Positions 11,985 to 23,708 of a stretch of 64,000 nucleotides of DNA are shown piece by piece. Source of the stretch: Magnolia sinica (lineage: Eukaryota; Streptophyta; Magnoliopsida; Magnoliales; Magnoliaceae); contig NC_080590.1 of assembly GCF_029962835.1 (NCBI RefSeq), positions 70,891,501 through 70,955,500 of the forward strand, written 5' to 3'. Position 1 is the stretch's first letter, and every line of letters starts with the position of its first letter. The notes below the pieces were generated by a model. That model was not told where the DNA came from and ran no database searches. It was given only the letters and a program-made list of their open reading frames with translations. The translations under genes and the position numbers were made by a program.

Positions 11985-12430
11985 CAAGTTCTGTGGACCC
12001 CACTATGATGTATGTGTTGTATCCACAATGCCCATTCATTTGGAGATATTATTTTAAGGCATTGCCCAGAGAATGAGGCAAATCTAAAGCTTTAGTGGAC
12101 CCCACCACACAAAACAATGGGAAGATTGATGTACACCGTTGAAACCTTTCTAAGGACCACCATAACGTTTATTTTCCATCCAATCTGTTCATAAGGTCAC
12201 AAAGACCTAAATGAAGAGGAAAAACAAATTTCATATTGATCCAAAACTTCTGTGACCCTAAAAAGTGTTTCAATGGTAGACGTTCAATTTCCCACTGCTT
12301 TTTGCAGTGTGGTCCACTTGAAAGTTAGATCTGTCTTATTTTTCTTCTAAAGCCTTAAGACGAGCTCGCCAAATGGATTGACGGTCTGGATATAACACGT
12401 AGCTCATGATCAGACCCACTGAACTTGTTG
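11985..12430. repeat. Foldback element, copy 3
   Basis: The left arm starts with ctgtggaccccactatgatg and the right arm ends with tgatcagacccactgaactt. The centre has ccatccaatctgttcataagg. Same architecture as the two preceding copies, placed head to tail with them. A short palindrome, GTAGCGAGACTCGCTAC, lies just outside at about 11962-11978. Confidence 0.6.
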
Positions 12431-13001
12431 ACGTCAATACAACAGGTATACAACCGGTGTAAGGTACACCAGCCAATCCGTGTCCTTATATCGAGCCCCA
12501 AAATAAAGAAAAAAAAAAGAAAAAAAAAGAAGAAAACCCTGAAATGTCGTTCGCGAGGGATTCTTGTCGTAGAAAGGGGGTTTTTGAGGGAGGGTTTCGA
12601 AACCCTATATCATTCCCAAATCGCGAGGAAATTCCCAAAATTGCTGATTTTTCACCAAAATTTCAAGCTTCCAATCGAAAAGGGAAAGGGGATTTTGAGG
12701 TTTTTCTTAGCGCTTTGCAATGTTCGAAGATCAACAAGAGGCGTTCTTCCAAGCTGTGAGTTCCGATTAACTAGGTACGCGATCACTCTCACGTATTTAC
12801 AAAAATAGCGAAATCAAAGCGATTTTTTCCCCTTATTTTTACCTATTTATCGAAAAAATAGGTTGTTGGCTACGTGGTTGGTGGCAACGGTCAATATTCT
12901 CGGCAACAATCCAAAATTATCGACAATATCTCTGATTTTTCGCCGATAATAGGGAGAGAAACGAAAAATTGGGGTTTCGGTATCGCTAGACTAGCGACAC
13001 C

Positions 13002-13022
13002 GATATTATCGGCGATAATATC
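13002..13022. repeat. Perfect 21-base palindrome in the MULE end
   Basis: Arms GATATTATCG and CGATAATATC around a single G. A second small palindrome, CGCTAGACTAGCG, precedes it at 12984-12996. They lie in the inverted terminal region. Confidence 0.7.
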
Positions 13023-13047
13023 GACATTTCTTCGACAATTTGAACAC

Positions 13048-13612
13048 TGGTTGTATGATAGGTGCAGTAGTTAACATGCTCTTAAGCTTACTTAAAACTT
13101 CCTGACATGGCTCAATCCACTCGATGGTGCATCCTTTTGAAGTAAATTACATAAAGGATGAGAGATGAGACTAAAGTCCTTTATGAATCATCCGTTAAAA
13201 CCAACATGTTCTAAAAAGGATCGCACATCTCGTATGTTCTTAGGTGGAGGTAGGTTAAAGATAAGATCGATTTTAGCCTTATCAACCTCGATTCCTTTGG
13301 ACGAGATGATATGTCCAAGGACAATTCCCTTACGAACCATGAAATGGCACTTCTCCCAATTAAGTACCAAATTCTTTTCTTCACATCTTTTCAACATACA
13401 TTTAAGACTCTCTATGCACTCACTGAAAGATGGACCGAAGATGGAGAAATCATCCATAAAGACTTCCAGATATTGCCCCACCATATCAGAAAAGATACTC
13501 ATCATACATCGTTGAAAGGTGGCAGGGGCATTACATAGTCCGAATGGCATCCTTCGGTAAGCAAAGGTGCTATAGGGACATGTAAACGTAGTCTTTTCCT
13601 GATCTTCAGGGG
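13048..13612 (-). pseudogene. Athila reverse transcriptase, 3' half
   Basis: The minus strand reads APEDQEKTTFTCPYSTFAYR, then RRMPFGLCNAPATFQRCMM (conserved RT finger/palm), the catalytic FMDD (13460-13449), then the thumb region LNWEKCHFMVRKGIVLGHII and RSFLEHVGFNG, ending in the connection domain near PLCNLLQKDAP (about 13120) and the MULE junction. The frame is open for 163 codons, although the first 21 residues come from the inserted LTR. The 5' half is at 18062-18690, beyond the 4.4-kb solo LTR. Confidence 0.85.
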
Positions 13613-13617
13613 CTATC

Positions 13618-14643
13618 CGTAAGACCCTTAACCTCAGTGTCTGTTTTGTTCTGTTAGGTCCCGCGATCTTATCGGTCAAATTTCGTGACCCGTGACCTAT
13701 AGATTTCTTTTGCGATCATCCTTAAGACCCATAATGTAAACCCAACCCGGATCGACCCGAAACCTATACTGTTGCGACCGCATCGACGCCGCTGTTCCAG
13801 CGCCGAGTCTCGTGCGTCAATCCAAGTTGTAGATCAAAAGATGTAGGCTGGGCAATTTTTAGACCCTTAATCATGTGTGGGACCCACCTTATCCTTGTTG
13901 CATGTTCTCCCATGTGGGCCCACCCTAGCATTCCTCATTCCCTATGTAAGCTACAAGTTAGCCTGTAGCCACCCTAGTCTAGCATGATGTCATCCCTACC
14001 AAGCCTAAAGCATGCCTTGCTTGTCATGATTGCAAGCATGCTCCCATCCTCCCAAAAACTAATCATTTCATTCCTAGCAACCATTTCTCCCTCTCTTCTC
14101 TCTCTTTTCTCTCATTCTCTTCTCTAAGCCCCCTTGGACGTCGATGAGAGAGCTTTCTCTCCAGCCCCTTTCACCCTAAAATCCTCCAAATCTAACCCTC
14201 CAAATCCCATCTTAGCCATTAAAACCTCTCCTATGGTGCTATAGATCTCTAGTATGGAGAAAGAAGAAGTCTTGAGGTGGGTGATTCATAGGATTAGTTT
14301 CTTTCCTTTCTTATTGCATGAACCTTTTTCATTTGTTTGGGAGTGTGTAGGACCCACCAATCAATGGTGGAGGTCCTACAATACTCCATGAGTGTGGCCA
14401 ATGACCCACTTTATGCATGCATGATTGTCATGATGGGGCCATTCTCCATGGACTCCATCATGAGATTTCCCTTTGGTTTGTAGGATTGTGGGTCATCTAG
14501 ACCCTAAATCCATGGTGGAGATATCCCCACCTCAAATTTCTAATTTTGTAAGGGCCCATGCTTGCATGGGACCCATGATCATGAACATGTGGTTATGATT
14601 GTTGTGGAGGGCTCATAGTGGTGGAGTCCTCCCTATGGCCGTG

Positions 14644-14693
<50 letters not shown>

Positions 14694-17600
14694 CTTCCCT
14701 ATTTTGTTCCTGATGTATGTGGCCCACCTAATGTGTCCATAAATTCCAGACCGTCCAGATTTTTAGGACATCCAGGCCCACCTGCTGGACGTCCAGGCCC
14801 ATCCTGTTTGCAAGGGTTGGATGGCCACTAAGGCCTAATTTTTTGGATGATTTTGTAAGGGGCTTGGGTCTGGAGTATATGTGGCCCATCTAGGTGAACC
14901 CCACTTTGTTGAATCTAAGCTTTAATTCCTCCATTTATTTTACAATGGGTTGAAAATGGACAACAACATGTTACTGTTCAGATTTCAAGCCCATTGTTGT
15001 ATGGTTTTGTATGTTGTTGCAAGACCTGTTTACAATGCCTTTTTTAAAGATTTTTTTAGGTATTTTCTAAGGTGTGGACCTCACCTTGATGTAAGATGGA
15101 GCCCACATCATCCATCCTTGATTTGAGCTCCATGGAGTGGGCCCAAGAGGCTGGACGGTTCAAATTTTCTGGACTATCCAGCAGTCCTGTATGCAAAAAA
15201 TACACATGTATCAGCTTAGTTTTGGGGATAGTGGGCCACTCTGATGGACCCCGTTTGTTGTCCATACATGGGTGCATGCAATCCACCCATTTCCGCTTTG
15301 ATTTGGTAGGCCTAGGCCCACCCCATTGGGTGTCCAAGTTGGGGACAACCATAATTTTTCTACAGCAGAATTTTATTTAACCTTGCTATCCACTTTTGTA
15401 AATTGCTTAAACATGTGTTAATAGCTTCTTAAATCACTCTTCTTGTGGCCCACCTTGCTGGGACCCATTCCATGTGCATCCAGGCCATCTGGGCCACCAT
15501 TATTGGGGGTGTATACTGCTGGGCCAGCAGCCTTACTGGATGTCTAGTAAGGGCTAGTCGTCCCCAGCTTTTGGGCCCACCATGATGATGTGTTTCATCC
15601 AGCCGTCCCTCCCTTTGGTGTGGCCCACTTGGACGTGGACCACCCCTAGTGGAACATCCATAGTGGGGCCCACCTTGAGCACCTCTTATGGGCCAGCTGT
15701 CCACCCCTTGGGACGCTAGAAATTTATGGGTGTTGCTGGACTTTTTGTCCAACAGTAGTCCCACCTTGCCTTATGTGTTGTACATCCACCCTACATCTGG
15801 TGAGGCCCATTGTATCGTGTATGGGCTACCTTGGACTATGTATTTTAACCAGAAAATCTGTTTTGTTGGATTCCAACAAGCCCAAGAAGTAGGTGGGCTG
15901 GATTTCTAGCAAGGGCCCAAAATTTGCTACATATAGTTGTTTGTTTTGGGATTGCAAGGCCCACTAGGCTGAGGGTGTTATGTGAACACACCATACTTAT
16001 AAATCTCTAATTTTTGGGCTTAATTAGTGCCTTGTGAGGCCCACTTTGGGTTGATTTTGAGGGCCATAGTAAGCCAGATTTTTTTTTGGACATTCAGCAG
16101 GCCCAAATAATATTGGCCATCCACTCTTTGGTACTAGGACTGATTTCACCTTATGATGGACCTTATAGGCTGAATAATTTGATCCTTATTGCCCCTCTAT
16201 CTTAACCAGATTTGGGCTGATTGGTAAGGCTCAACTTGTTAAGCATTGAGCATGCCTTACCCATGTATTTGGGCTTATGGGCTACCCATTAGGTTCAACA
16301 TAGTGCATGAATTCGGTGGCCATTGTTCTTAGGCCATAGTTTACCTTTTTGGGCTCATAATGTTGTGTAAGGGCTTTGGGCCATTTTCTTAGGGCCCATT
16401 ATGTGATATGATATATATGTATTGCTGCCCATTTTATTTTTTAAGGTAGTACTTAGGCCTTAGGCCTTGCTTTAGGTGGAATCTTTGTTGGGCTGCCTTT
16501 TAGGGGACAATGGTGGTTAAATGTCCCCATTGTGGACCCCTCTGGGCCCATTTATTAGGCTCATTCTCATCCATTGGTGGTTGAATGTCCACCTTAGACC
16601 CTTGTTAGGCTCATTCTTATCATTTAGGTCCATGGTATTGTTTATTTAGTCCTAGTGGGCTACCCCAAACTATTAGGCCGCAATTAGTAGTTGTGCTCCT
16701 TCCATTCCATGTATTGTCTAAGTACCTAGACCCTAATGTGTTATGAGAAGAGTACAACATCAATGCATGGCATACTTAATTATCTTTATGACCAATTCCC
16801 AGGTGCATCATATGTGTGCTTGATTGAGATGTGATTGGTCATGGTTTATGCCATTGGGCAGGCTATTATGGGACTCCCTGAGTGATGGAGTTGCCCCTCT
16901 TGAGCGCACTGTATGCGCAGAACTGATGCATGGTTGATTTGTGTGATTCATGCATCTAGCATTGCATAGCACGATTGATATTCGCCCTAGCTTCATCAGG
17001 GCCGTAGCCTCCACAGGTATATCGTGATGGCCAGATTTGGACACCGAAAATATTAGTTTGAGCACTGTGGGCACGTAGGATATTCTTGGGTGAAAGTCTC
17101 AAAACTTTCATGGTACCAGGAGATGCTCCAACATCAAGACCGAGTGGAAAACATGAGCGCTGGTTCCTTTACCATTAGGTCGCGTCTCCCACTGTATCGT
17201 GGTCGGTTGGAAAGGGGTGTGGCCTTATCCGCCCAAGTGAGGGGGCATTTAAGCTAGGCTGAGTTTGACCAACTATAAATGGATCCGCTTCCATCGTGCC
17301 TTGTTGTTGTTGATTGTCCACAGGTGGGTAGTGAGGTCTCTTACGCTCGCTGGGCTGCGTGGCTAGGGAGGCGGGAGTCAACATGTAGTGCATTTGACTC
17401 CGGTGATTTCCCAGAGAGGAACTGTACTGATATGTGGACTTGCTATGAGGATGAGCATGATCGCATTATATATTGCATATGACACTTGGCTGTATAGCCC
17501 CGCATTGCATAACCTTTGATTGGCAGATGGTATTCCTGTCTTACATTGCTTAGCCTTGTGACGGCTAGTGGTAATCATGGTCTTACTGCATTTTTCCATA

Positions 17601-18056
17601 TACTCTGATATTGCATTCATGACACCTGTCCTGCACACACTTACACCGCCCTCTAAGCTTTCTATAAGCTTATGCATGATTAATGCGTGCAGGTGATTCT
17701 AGGCAGCATCAATAACTGAGTAGGAGTGTGGAGCTTGCCGTGGCCCCTTTTGGAGTTATTTTTGTATAGTCTTTGTAATGCTCCCCTTGAGCCTTGTAAT
17801 TTTGAAAAGTTTAAATTCTTAGTGGATTTTGTAATGTTGTTCTTGTGGTTATTTATTTGTGGTTACGATGTTATGATCTTGGGTATACTCATTATGAATC
17901 AGACTTGTGTTTTAGAAATCCTCCTTGTAGGATCCCAGGATCGGAACCTGGTGAATGGGTGCTAGGAGCCGAGAATGGGGTACTGGGGAGGTTGTCACCG
18001 CCAGATTCGGTGATTGAAAATTTTGTGAGCCCAATTTATGAGTCTGGGGCGCGACA
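13618..18056 (+). mobile_element. Giant solo LTR (about 4.4 kb), copy A
   Basis: It interrupts the Athila RT between the residues I-K-I and A-P-E-D. It is flanked by a perfect 5-bp duplication, ctatc (13613-13617 and 18057-18061). It begins cgtaagaccc (a mutated TG start) and ends ggggcgcgaca, the usual end of Del/Tekay-type LTRs. It contains no protein match and no internal LTR pair, so a solo LTR is the simplest reading. The last 1.2 kb (16800-18056) is homologous by eye to 49940-51154 (copy B). Confidence 0.6.
14646..14691. repeat. (TC)n microsatellite, about 23 units
   Basis: Uninterrupted TC dinucleotides inside the giant LTR copy A. Confidence 0.97.
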
Positions 18057-18061
18057 CTATC

Positions 18062-18690
18062 TTTATCTGATTGTAGCCTGAATACTCGTCAAGAAAATAG
18101 TAATAGGAATGACCAGCTAGTCTTTCCAAGATCTGATCAATGAAGGGCAAAGGAAAGTGGCCCTTCCTCGTGACGGTATTCAACTTCTTGTAGTTAATGC
18201 ACATTCTCCAACTAATAATGACTCTAATTGGCACGAGTTCATTATTGGCATTGGCTACGATGGTGATTTCAGAATTCTTAGGAACCACCTGAGTTGGACT
18301 CACACATTGACTATCAGATATAGGGTAAATGATACCCACATCAAATAGTTTAAGAATCTCAGCCTTAACCACTTCTTTCATGTTTGGATTTAGTCTACGT
18401 TGTGGTTGCCAATAGGTCTTAGCATTATCCTCGAGATAAATGCGGTGAGTACAAATCGAAGGGTCAATTCCCTTGAGGTCCGCAATCATCCATCCAATGG
18501 CTCCCTTATGCTCACTGAGAGTATATATGAGCATACTCTCCTGTTCTTTCTCTAGGTGGGCAGAAATCACCACCGGGTATGTCTCATCTTGACCTAGATA
18601 GACATATTTCAAATCAGAGGGCAAAGGTTTTAGGTTAAGCTTTGGTGCCTTGAGGTTAGACGGCAGAGACACTTCTTCGGTTTGGGGCAA
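18062..18690 (-). pseudogene. Athila reverse transcriptase, 5' half
   Basis: The minus strand from 18690 reads the PR-RT linker (EKEQESMLIYTLSEHKGAIG), then the RT start with PQRRLNPNMKEVVKAEILKL, VGIIYPISDSQCVSPTQVVP, RMCINYKKLNTVTRKGHFPL, PFIDQILERLAGHSYYYFLD and SGYNQIKI. The first catalytic Asp (in FLD) is present. The frame is open for more than 200 codons and then enters the inserted LTR at 18061. The continuation is at 13612. Confidence 0.85.
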
Positions 18691-19600
18691 TTCTTCAAAT
18701 TATGGCCTCCACCAGTTAACTTCAAGTACCAGCGCAATATCAAGCATGACACACATCTCCTTAATCATGTCATCATCAAAATCATGGGAGTGGGCCAGAC
18801 ACGTCTCTAGAGGATCAGAGGATAAAGTCAGAGGTGTCCTCTCTTCCACGAAAGAGTTAATCATGTTAATGTTGTGAAAATTGTCATCATCCTCTAACTG
18901 TCTGCCTGTACTAAAAAATATGTTTGATTCCAATATATATTCCCAAAAGACATACTCATGACACTATTCTTGCAATTGATAATTGCGTTTGAAGTGGCAA
19001 AGAATGAGCGACTAAGAATGATGGGAATCTAAGTGCTCATGTTACTGATGGGTTCGGTATCTAGGACGATAAAATCTATAGGGTAGTAGAATCTGTCAAC
19101 TTGGATGAACACATCCTCAATTATCCCTCTCGGTACATGAACAAAACGATCAACAAGTTGTAATGTGGTCAAGGTGGGTTTTAATTCACCCAATTCTAAC
19201 TACTTATACATCGAGTAGGGAATCAGATTGACGCTCGCTCCTAAGTCAAGAAGTGCGTGCTTAATTCGATAGTTTCCGATTACACATGATATGGTTAGGC
19301 TACCGGGATCTTTGAATTTCTGTGGTATATCTTACTTTAGGATGACACTCACTTTCTCGGTCAAGAAGATTTTCTTTTGAATATTTTGCCATCTTTTGGT
19401 CATGCACAAGCCTTTAAGGAATTTTGCATATGAAGGTATTTGTTTTACGACATCAAGTAGAGGAATATTGGCCTTCACTTGTTTCAACATCTCTAGAATA
19501 TCCTGAGAGTTAAAGAGAGCTTTTGGTATAACCAACCGTTGGGGAAATGGAACAACCGACTTCACTTGAGGTTCCGGTTCTAATTCTTGTGGAGCATGGT
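18691..19600 (-). pseudogene. Athila protease and flanking linkers
   Basis: The aspartic protease that matures Gag-Pol is recognisable by DLGASVNLIPYSMYK on the minus strand; DLGA (in place of D[ST]GA, as usual in Athila) is at 19247-19236. The upstream region reads PFPQRLVIPKALFNSQDILE and IPSYAKFLKGLC. The downstream PR-RT linker reads PLETCLAHSHDFDDDMIKEM at about 18823-18764. The same linker is retained in the non-autonomous element at 29230-29350. Stops at about 19335, 19205 and 18700 break the frame. Confidence 0.75.
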
Positions 19601-21095
19601 TAGATCTATCATTTTTTGTCCACTTCTAGGTCCTTAGGCTTTTCAGCCCCAACCAGAATAGTTTTGTCAATAATCTTCCCACTCCTAAGAGTGGTGATAG
19701 ATTTAGCTTGCTCCATTTGATTTGATGAGCTTGGATCACTTATCTCATATTGTGGTTTAGGATTAGGGAGAGGTTGTGCCAGAAGCATCTCCTTTTTTAT
19801 AACCGTCATACCTGAATCCATCTTTTACATAAAGTTTGTAAGTTCACGTACTGCCTGAGTAAGCTCTTATGTGGAATTTTGAACTGGTTCTTCTTGAGGT
19901 TTCCCTTTATTTGGATTTTGATTGAAGAAACCTTGAGGGGTAGCAGTTTGTCCATTCCTCCAATTGAAATTTGGATGATTTCTCCAACCAGGATTGTATA
20001 TATTAGAGGTAGGTCTATTGAAAGGTCTTTGATAATTGTTCACGGCATTAGATTGCTCAATCAACACCCCCTTGAAAGGCAGGTATTTTTGTACAATTTT
20101 CAGTTGTGTGAATGTTGCAATCACAGATACCGCAATCAGTTTCATTAACCTTATCCTTCTTTAATTCCATGGTCTCAAATTTCCTTATGAGATTAGTCAC
20201 TTTAGAATTGATATCACCGTCCTCTTTTAGGAGATACATTTCACCCTTCTCCTTAGATTGAGTCGGCCTAGACATGGTGCTTGATTTTGGGTGTGTGTCC
20301 CATGATTGTGCATTTTGAGCAAGTCTATCCAAGTAGCCTCACACAACATCGACATTTTTATTCATGAATTCCCCATTGCAAATCGTCTCAACCAGTTGGC
20401 GCATGGAAGATGTCAGTCCATCATAGAAAAAAAGTGTAATGCTCCACGTTTCAAAACCGTGTTGTGGGCATGACTGATAAGATCCTTGAACATTTCCCAA
20501 CATTGGAAGAATGTTTCATCTTCCTTTTAGGCGAAGTTCATGATTGATTTTTTAAGGGTGTTCATTTCATGACGCTTTGCATATCATTCCATGTGCCAAT
20601 AGATCTAGGACGTACTGAATGCAACTACGTCTTAGCTTTCTCTTTCAAAGAAAAGGGAAAGAGTTTCAGCCTGACTGTGTCCTTAGACACGTTTGGAAAA
20701 TATAAAGTGGCAATGATCTCATCAAACTCTTTCAGGTGTAAATATGAATTTTCTGACTCAAGCCCATGAAATTTAGGAAGGAGTTGGATCACCCCTAGCT
20801 TGATATTCATGTGTCTCGTATTGTCAGGAAAAACCATGCATGAGGGCGTGCTCACCCCCGCCGGTTGTAAATAATCTCGTAAAGTACGAGGTGGGGGTGC
20901 TTGATGCACCTCATTCTCATCCTGGACTTCCCTAACCCTAGGTGGAGGTAGTGCTTCAGGTTGATTTCCGGCCATAACCACAATTGTTTCAGGGGATCTC
21001 GAGCGGTGTTTAGTCCTGCGATAGATAGTCCACCCCTCAACCAATCCTCCTTCAATCAAGAGACGTCGAGTGTCATCACGAACCCACTTAGGCAT
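19601..21095 (-). pseudogene. Athila gag
   Basis: Gag forms the particle shell. The frame starts with Met at 21095 (MPKWVRDDTRRLLIEGG) and includes YLQPAGVSTPSCMVFPDNTR and a capsid region LLPKFHGLESENSYLHLKEF. The usual capsid core follows across a frameshift at about 20625. A CCHC zinc knuckle, CGICDCNIHTTENC (spacing C-x2-C-x4-H-x4-C), is intact at 20134-20093. It is followed by NIYNPGWRNHPNFNWRNGQ (about 20010-19955) and SITTLRSGKIIDKT (about 19705-19665), both typical of Athila. Several frameshifts and stops are present. Confidence 0.85.
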
Positions 21096-21099
21096 GAAA

Positions 21100-21645
21100 C
21101 ACTTGCAATCCTCATTTCAGATTCTAAACCTAAACCTAAAAAATAAGAAAATAAATAGAAATCTTAGAAATAAAGAAAAAAGAGTTGGAAAGAAGTTAAG
21201 AAATTTGAAGTTCCTAAGTTAAAAACCTACAAAACAAACAAAACAAGTCAATATCTAAAAATAGAAAGTCTAAAATTAGAAAGAGATTCTAAAATAGAAA
21301 GTAAACTAATTTCTAAAAAGGGAAAATTTCCTAAAAGAAAATAGAAAATTTCCAAAAAAAAATTAAGAAAGTTCTAAACCTAAATTAGAAAGTAAGTTAG
21401 TTTAAAAGAAATCCTAAAATTAGAAAGTTCTAAAAATAGAAAATGAAACCTAATCTAATAATAGAAGACAGAAAACTAGAAAATTGGAAAGACTCTACCA
21501 ATTTAGAACATCTATGTCAAGATCTTACAAAACAGAAAAGTTAGGTTAGTTTCTAGAAATCAAATAGAAAAACCTAAATGTAGAAAAACTCTAATCTTAA
21601 CGTAATTCTAAAACTAGTTAATCTCAGAAAAATGTAACCGTCAAT
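21100..21645 (-). other. Athila leader between PBS and gag
   Basis: About 545 bases of A-rich, non-coding leader, with repeated 'ctaaaa/tagaaa' motifs on the plus strand. No ORF of interest. Confidence 0.6.
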
Positions 21646-21662
21646 CCCCGGTAACGATGCAA
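21646..21662 (-). other. Athila primer-binding site (tRNA-Asp type, degenerate)
   Basis: The plus strand is ccccggtaacgatgcaa; the minus strand reads TTGCATCGTTACCGGGG, close to TGGCGCCGTTGCCGGGG, the complement of the tRNA-Asp 3' end used by Athila elements. Placed a few bases inside the LTR end. Confidence 0.7.
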
Positions 21663-21668
21663 AAAACT

Positions 21669-23708
21669 TGTTCATACCCCAAGTATAGGGTTGTGATGTA
21701 GTAATAATCTCAGTAAGACCGAGGTCGAATCCACAGGGATTGAACCTTGTACGTAATCTGAAAGTAACTTGAACTAGAACTAAGTAAAGATGTAATTTAA
21801 ATCAGGAAATTTTAACAGAATAATGGTGAAATATTCAACTAAAACTTGTAAAATTCAAAGGTGGAAAACTAGGGTGCCAAGGATCCACTTGTAGAAATCA
21901 GGGAGATTTATGCTTGATATAACCTTAAAAATCAAATCTAAACTTCCTTTAATCTAGTTTTCAAGAGACGAGAGGTATGAGGATTAGAATTGATTCCATC
22001 ACAAAACCATGCCCATGAGACAAAGCAAACAACTGAATTTAACCAATCCACAAACAATCTGAAAGAGTTAAAAATGTTAGGAAGGGTTCCATCATCCAAC
22101 CATGCCCATGAGATGATGGTGAACAACAAGGTTTCCTTACTTCATAATCACAGTAATGAAAAAGACATGCTCAAAGCTATCGCGGATCCATTGTAATTTA
22201 AGTTACAACAAACCATTAAAAACTAAAGGCATTCCTTATAATCAAATTAGAATCAAAATCAGGTCAGTTTAACATGAATTAAAAGGAATAAAAAAGTCTC
22301 ACATCACGCTACAAGCTTCACCTCTTAGCCCTAGCTAGGAGTTTTAGCCCATCATAGACATGGTGAGGCTAAAAATCTTAAAAAGCATCAAAACAGAAAT
22401 AATCTAAAAGGGAAGAAAGAAAAATTCTTGAGATGGCCAGCCCACGCTCCATGATCTCTCTTCTTTGCTCCCACGTCCCCAAATATGGCCTTTATCCACA
22501 TCCTCCCTCTCATTTTATAGAGTAGGAATGGCTGTGTTTCACGCACAAAAGGCGTGCGTAAAGCTTTCGCAGTGTGTAAACGCAACTCACTTGCATTTGG
22601 AAGTTTGTTTCAGAGAAAAGATGTCCAAGAATCTCTTTTTGTCTCCATGGCTGGGGTAAAGACCCCCATGCCTGATCTTTTGGATAGTTCAGATCACCCA
22701 TCTGACCACAAACAGTAGCCCACAACTCCCCATAATGTCTAGAAAAACCGGACGTGCATTTCCTGCAAAAATTCTTGCTCTGATGTGTTCGATGGGCCCT
22801 ACAGTGATGTTTTTAGTGAAATCCACCCCGTTCATTGCATTCCTGGTGAAATTTCGGTCGAAAAGGAGTGGTTTTGGTCAAGTTTTGGTGCGGTCCACTG
22901 TATCAAATTAACTCACCGTCCATCCTGCATTTTCTGGCGATCCACGTGTGTACGTGCGCATGGGGCCAAAAGGCCACCATGGCGAGGGTCGTGCCCCCCC
23001 TCTGAAGTGAATGGATGGTCCAGATTGTCCATATGGGAGATGGTTGGGCCCACTGAGTGTCCGGCCGCTTTGTTTTTACGCAGAGAGAGTTGGAAGGAGA
23101 CGGGCTTACGTGTTTGACCAGACTGAACGGTCCGGTGCGGTGCGCGTGGTCCCACCGTGGTGCACGTGTACCATGTATGTGGGGTCCATAGAGATGTACA
23201 TGTGAAATTCACTTCGTCCATCCACTTTGTCATCTCATTTAAGGGGTTGAAACCGAAATTGAAGCATATCCAGATATCAGGTGAGCCCCAGATTGATGAT
23301 TTATGGGATGATCTATCCGTTGGGCCACTTCCATAAGGATCCAATGGCTGAAATTTGATGTGTACAGTTAATTTATAGTCCTCAGGCCAGATACAAAGTT
23401 TCGAGCCAAACGGATGGTGGGAACCCTGTGATCTTACATTCTGGACGATTTTCAGGCCTCTTTAACGTGAATGACTTGATTTTCTTAGATCTTTGGCATG
23501 TAAATTCTTCGATCTTGGTCCCCTGGGGTCCGTCCCTTGTCTTGGTGATTTCTAAGTGTTAAATCCATGCTTTTAGTACCCCTTTTCAGTCCAGGCTCCT
23601 AAATTCACCTTACAACACAAGCACGATTAAAATAGGCCGTTAAATAGTATCATGTTCATAAAATCAAGTAATAATTATGGTCAAATATGCAATATTTGAC
23701 CCTCAACA
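21669..23708 (-). repeat. Athila 5' LTR (right copy)
   Basis: Read on the minus strand it starts TGTTGAGGGTCAAATATTGC and ends GGGGTATGAACA. It aligns along its length with 5078-7112, with scattered substitutions and small indels. It includes the same foldback-family fragment at about 22890-23340. Confidence 0.85.

Larger units (their letters stand above)
10086..13047. mobile_element. Non-autonomous Mutator-like (MULE) DNA transposon
   Basis: The 2.96-kb segment interrupts the Athila frame between RT and RNase H. Its ends are inverted: the left begins GTGTTCGAGTTGTCGA (10088) and the right, read on the other strand, begins GTGTTCAAATTGTCGA (13047). Both ends continue into sequence rich in TATCG and CGATA. 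The 9-10 bp duplication and long AT/CG-patterned ends suggest a MULE, but no transposase is visible. The interior is filled by foldback repeats (10655-12430) and an A-rich stretch (12500-12540). An open frame at 12425-12808 looks accidental. Confidence 0.6.
5078..23708 (-). mobile_element. Athila-lineage Ty3/gypsy retrotransposon with two nested insertions
   Basis: Two direct repeats of about 2.04 kb (5078-7112 and 21669-23708) bound an internal region that on the minus strand reads PBS (21662-21646), gag, protease, reverse transcriptase, RNase H, integrase and a long 3' untranslated region. Protein order and motifs (YNPGWRNHPNF, TTLRSGKI, DLGASVNLIP, YPISDSQCVSPTQVVPK) are Athila-like. The tRNA-Asp-type PBS fits. 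The MULE at 10086-13047 and the solo LTR at 13618-18056 inserted later. LTR ends are TGTTGA and, for the 21669 copy, ..ACA. I do not see a matching 5-bp duplication (left flank ttgt, right flank ctctc). Confidence 0.85.

Noticed and set aside
12425..12808. 127-codon frame with a lysine run
   Set aside because: The lysines come from an A-rich tract, and the frame crosses from a foldback repeat into the MULE end.
15056..15380. Long open frames on both strands in giant LTR copy A
   Set aside because: Both strands are open because of composition; no family resemblance.
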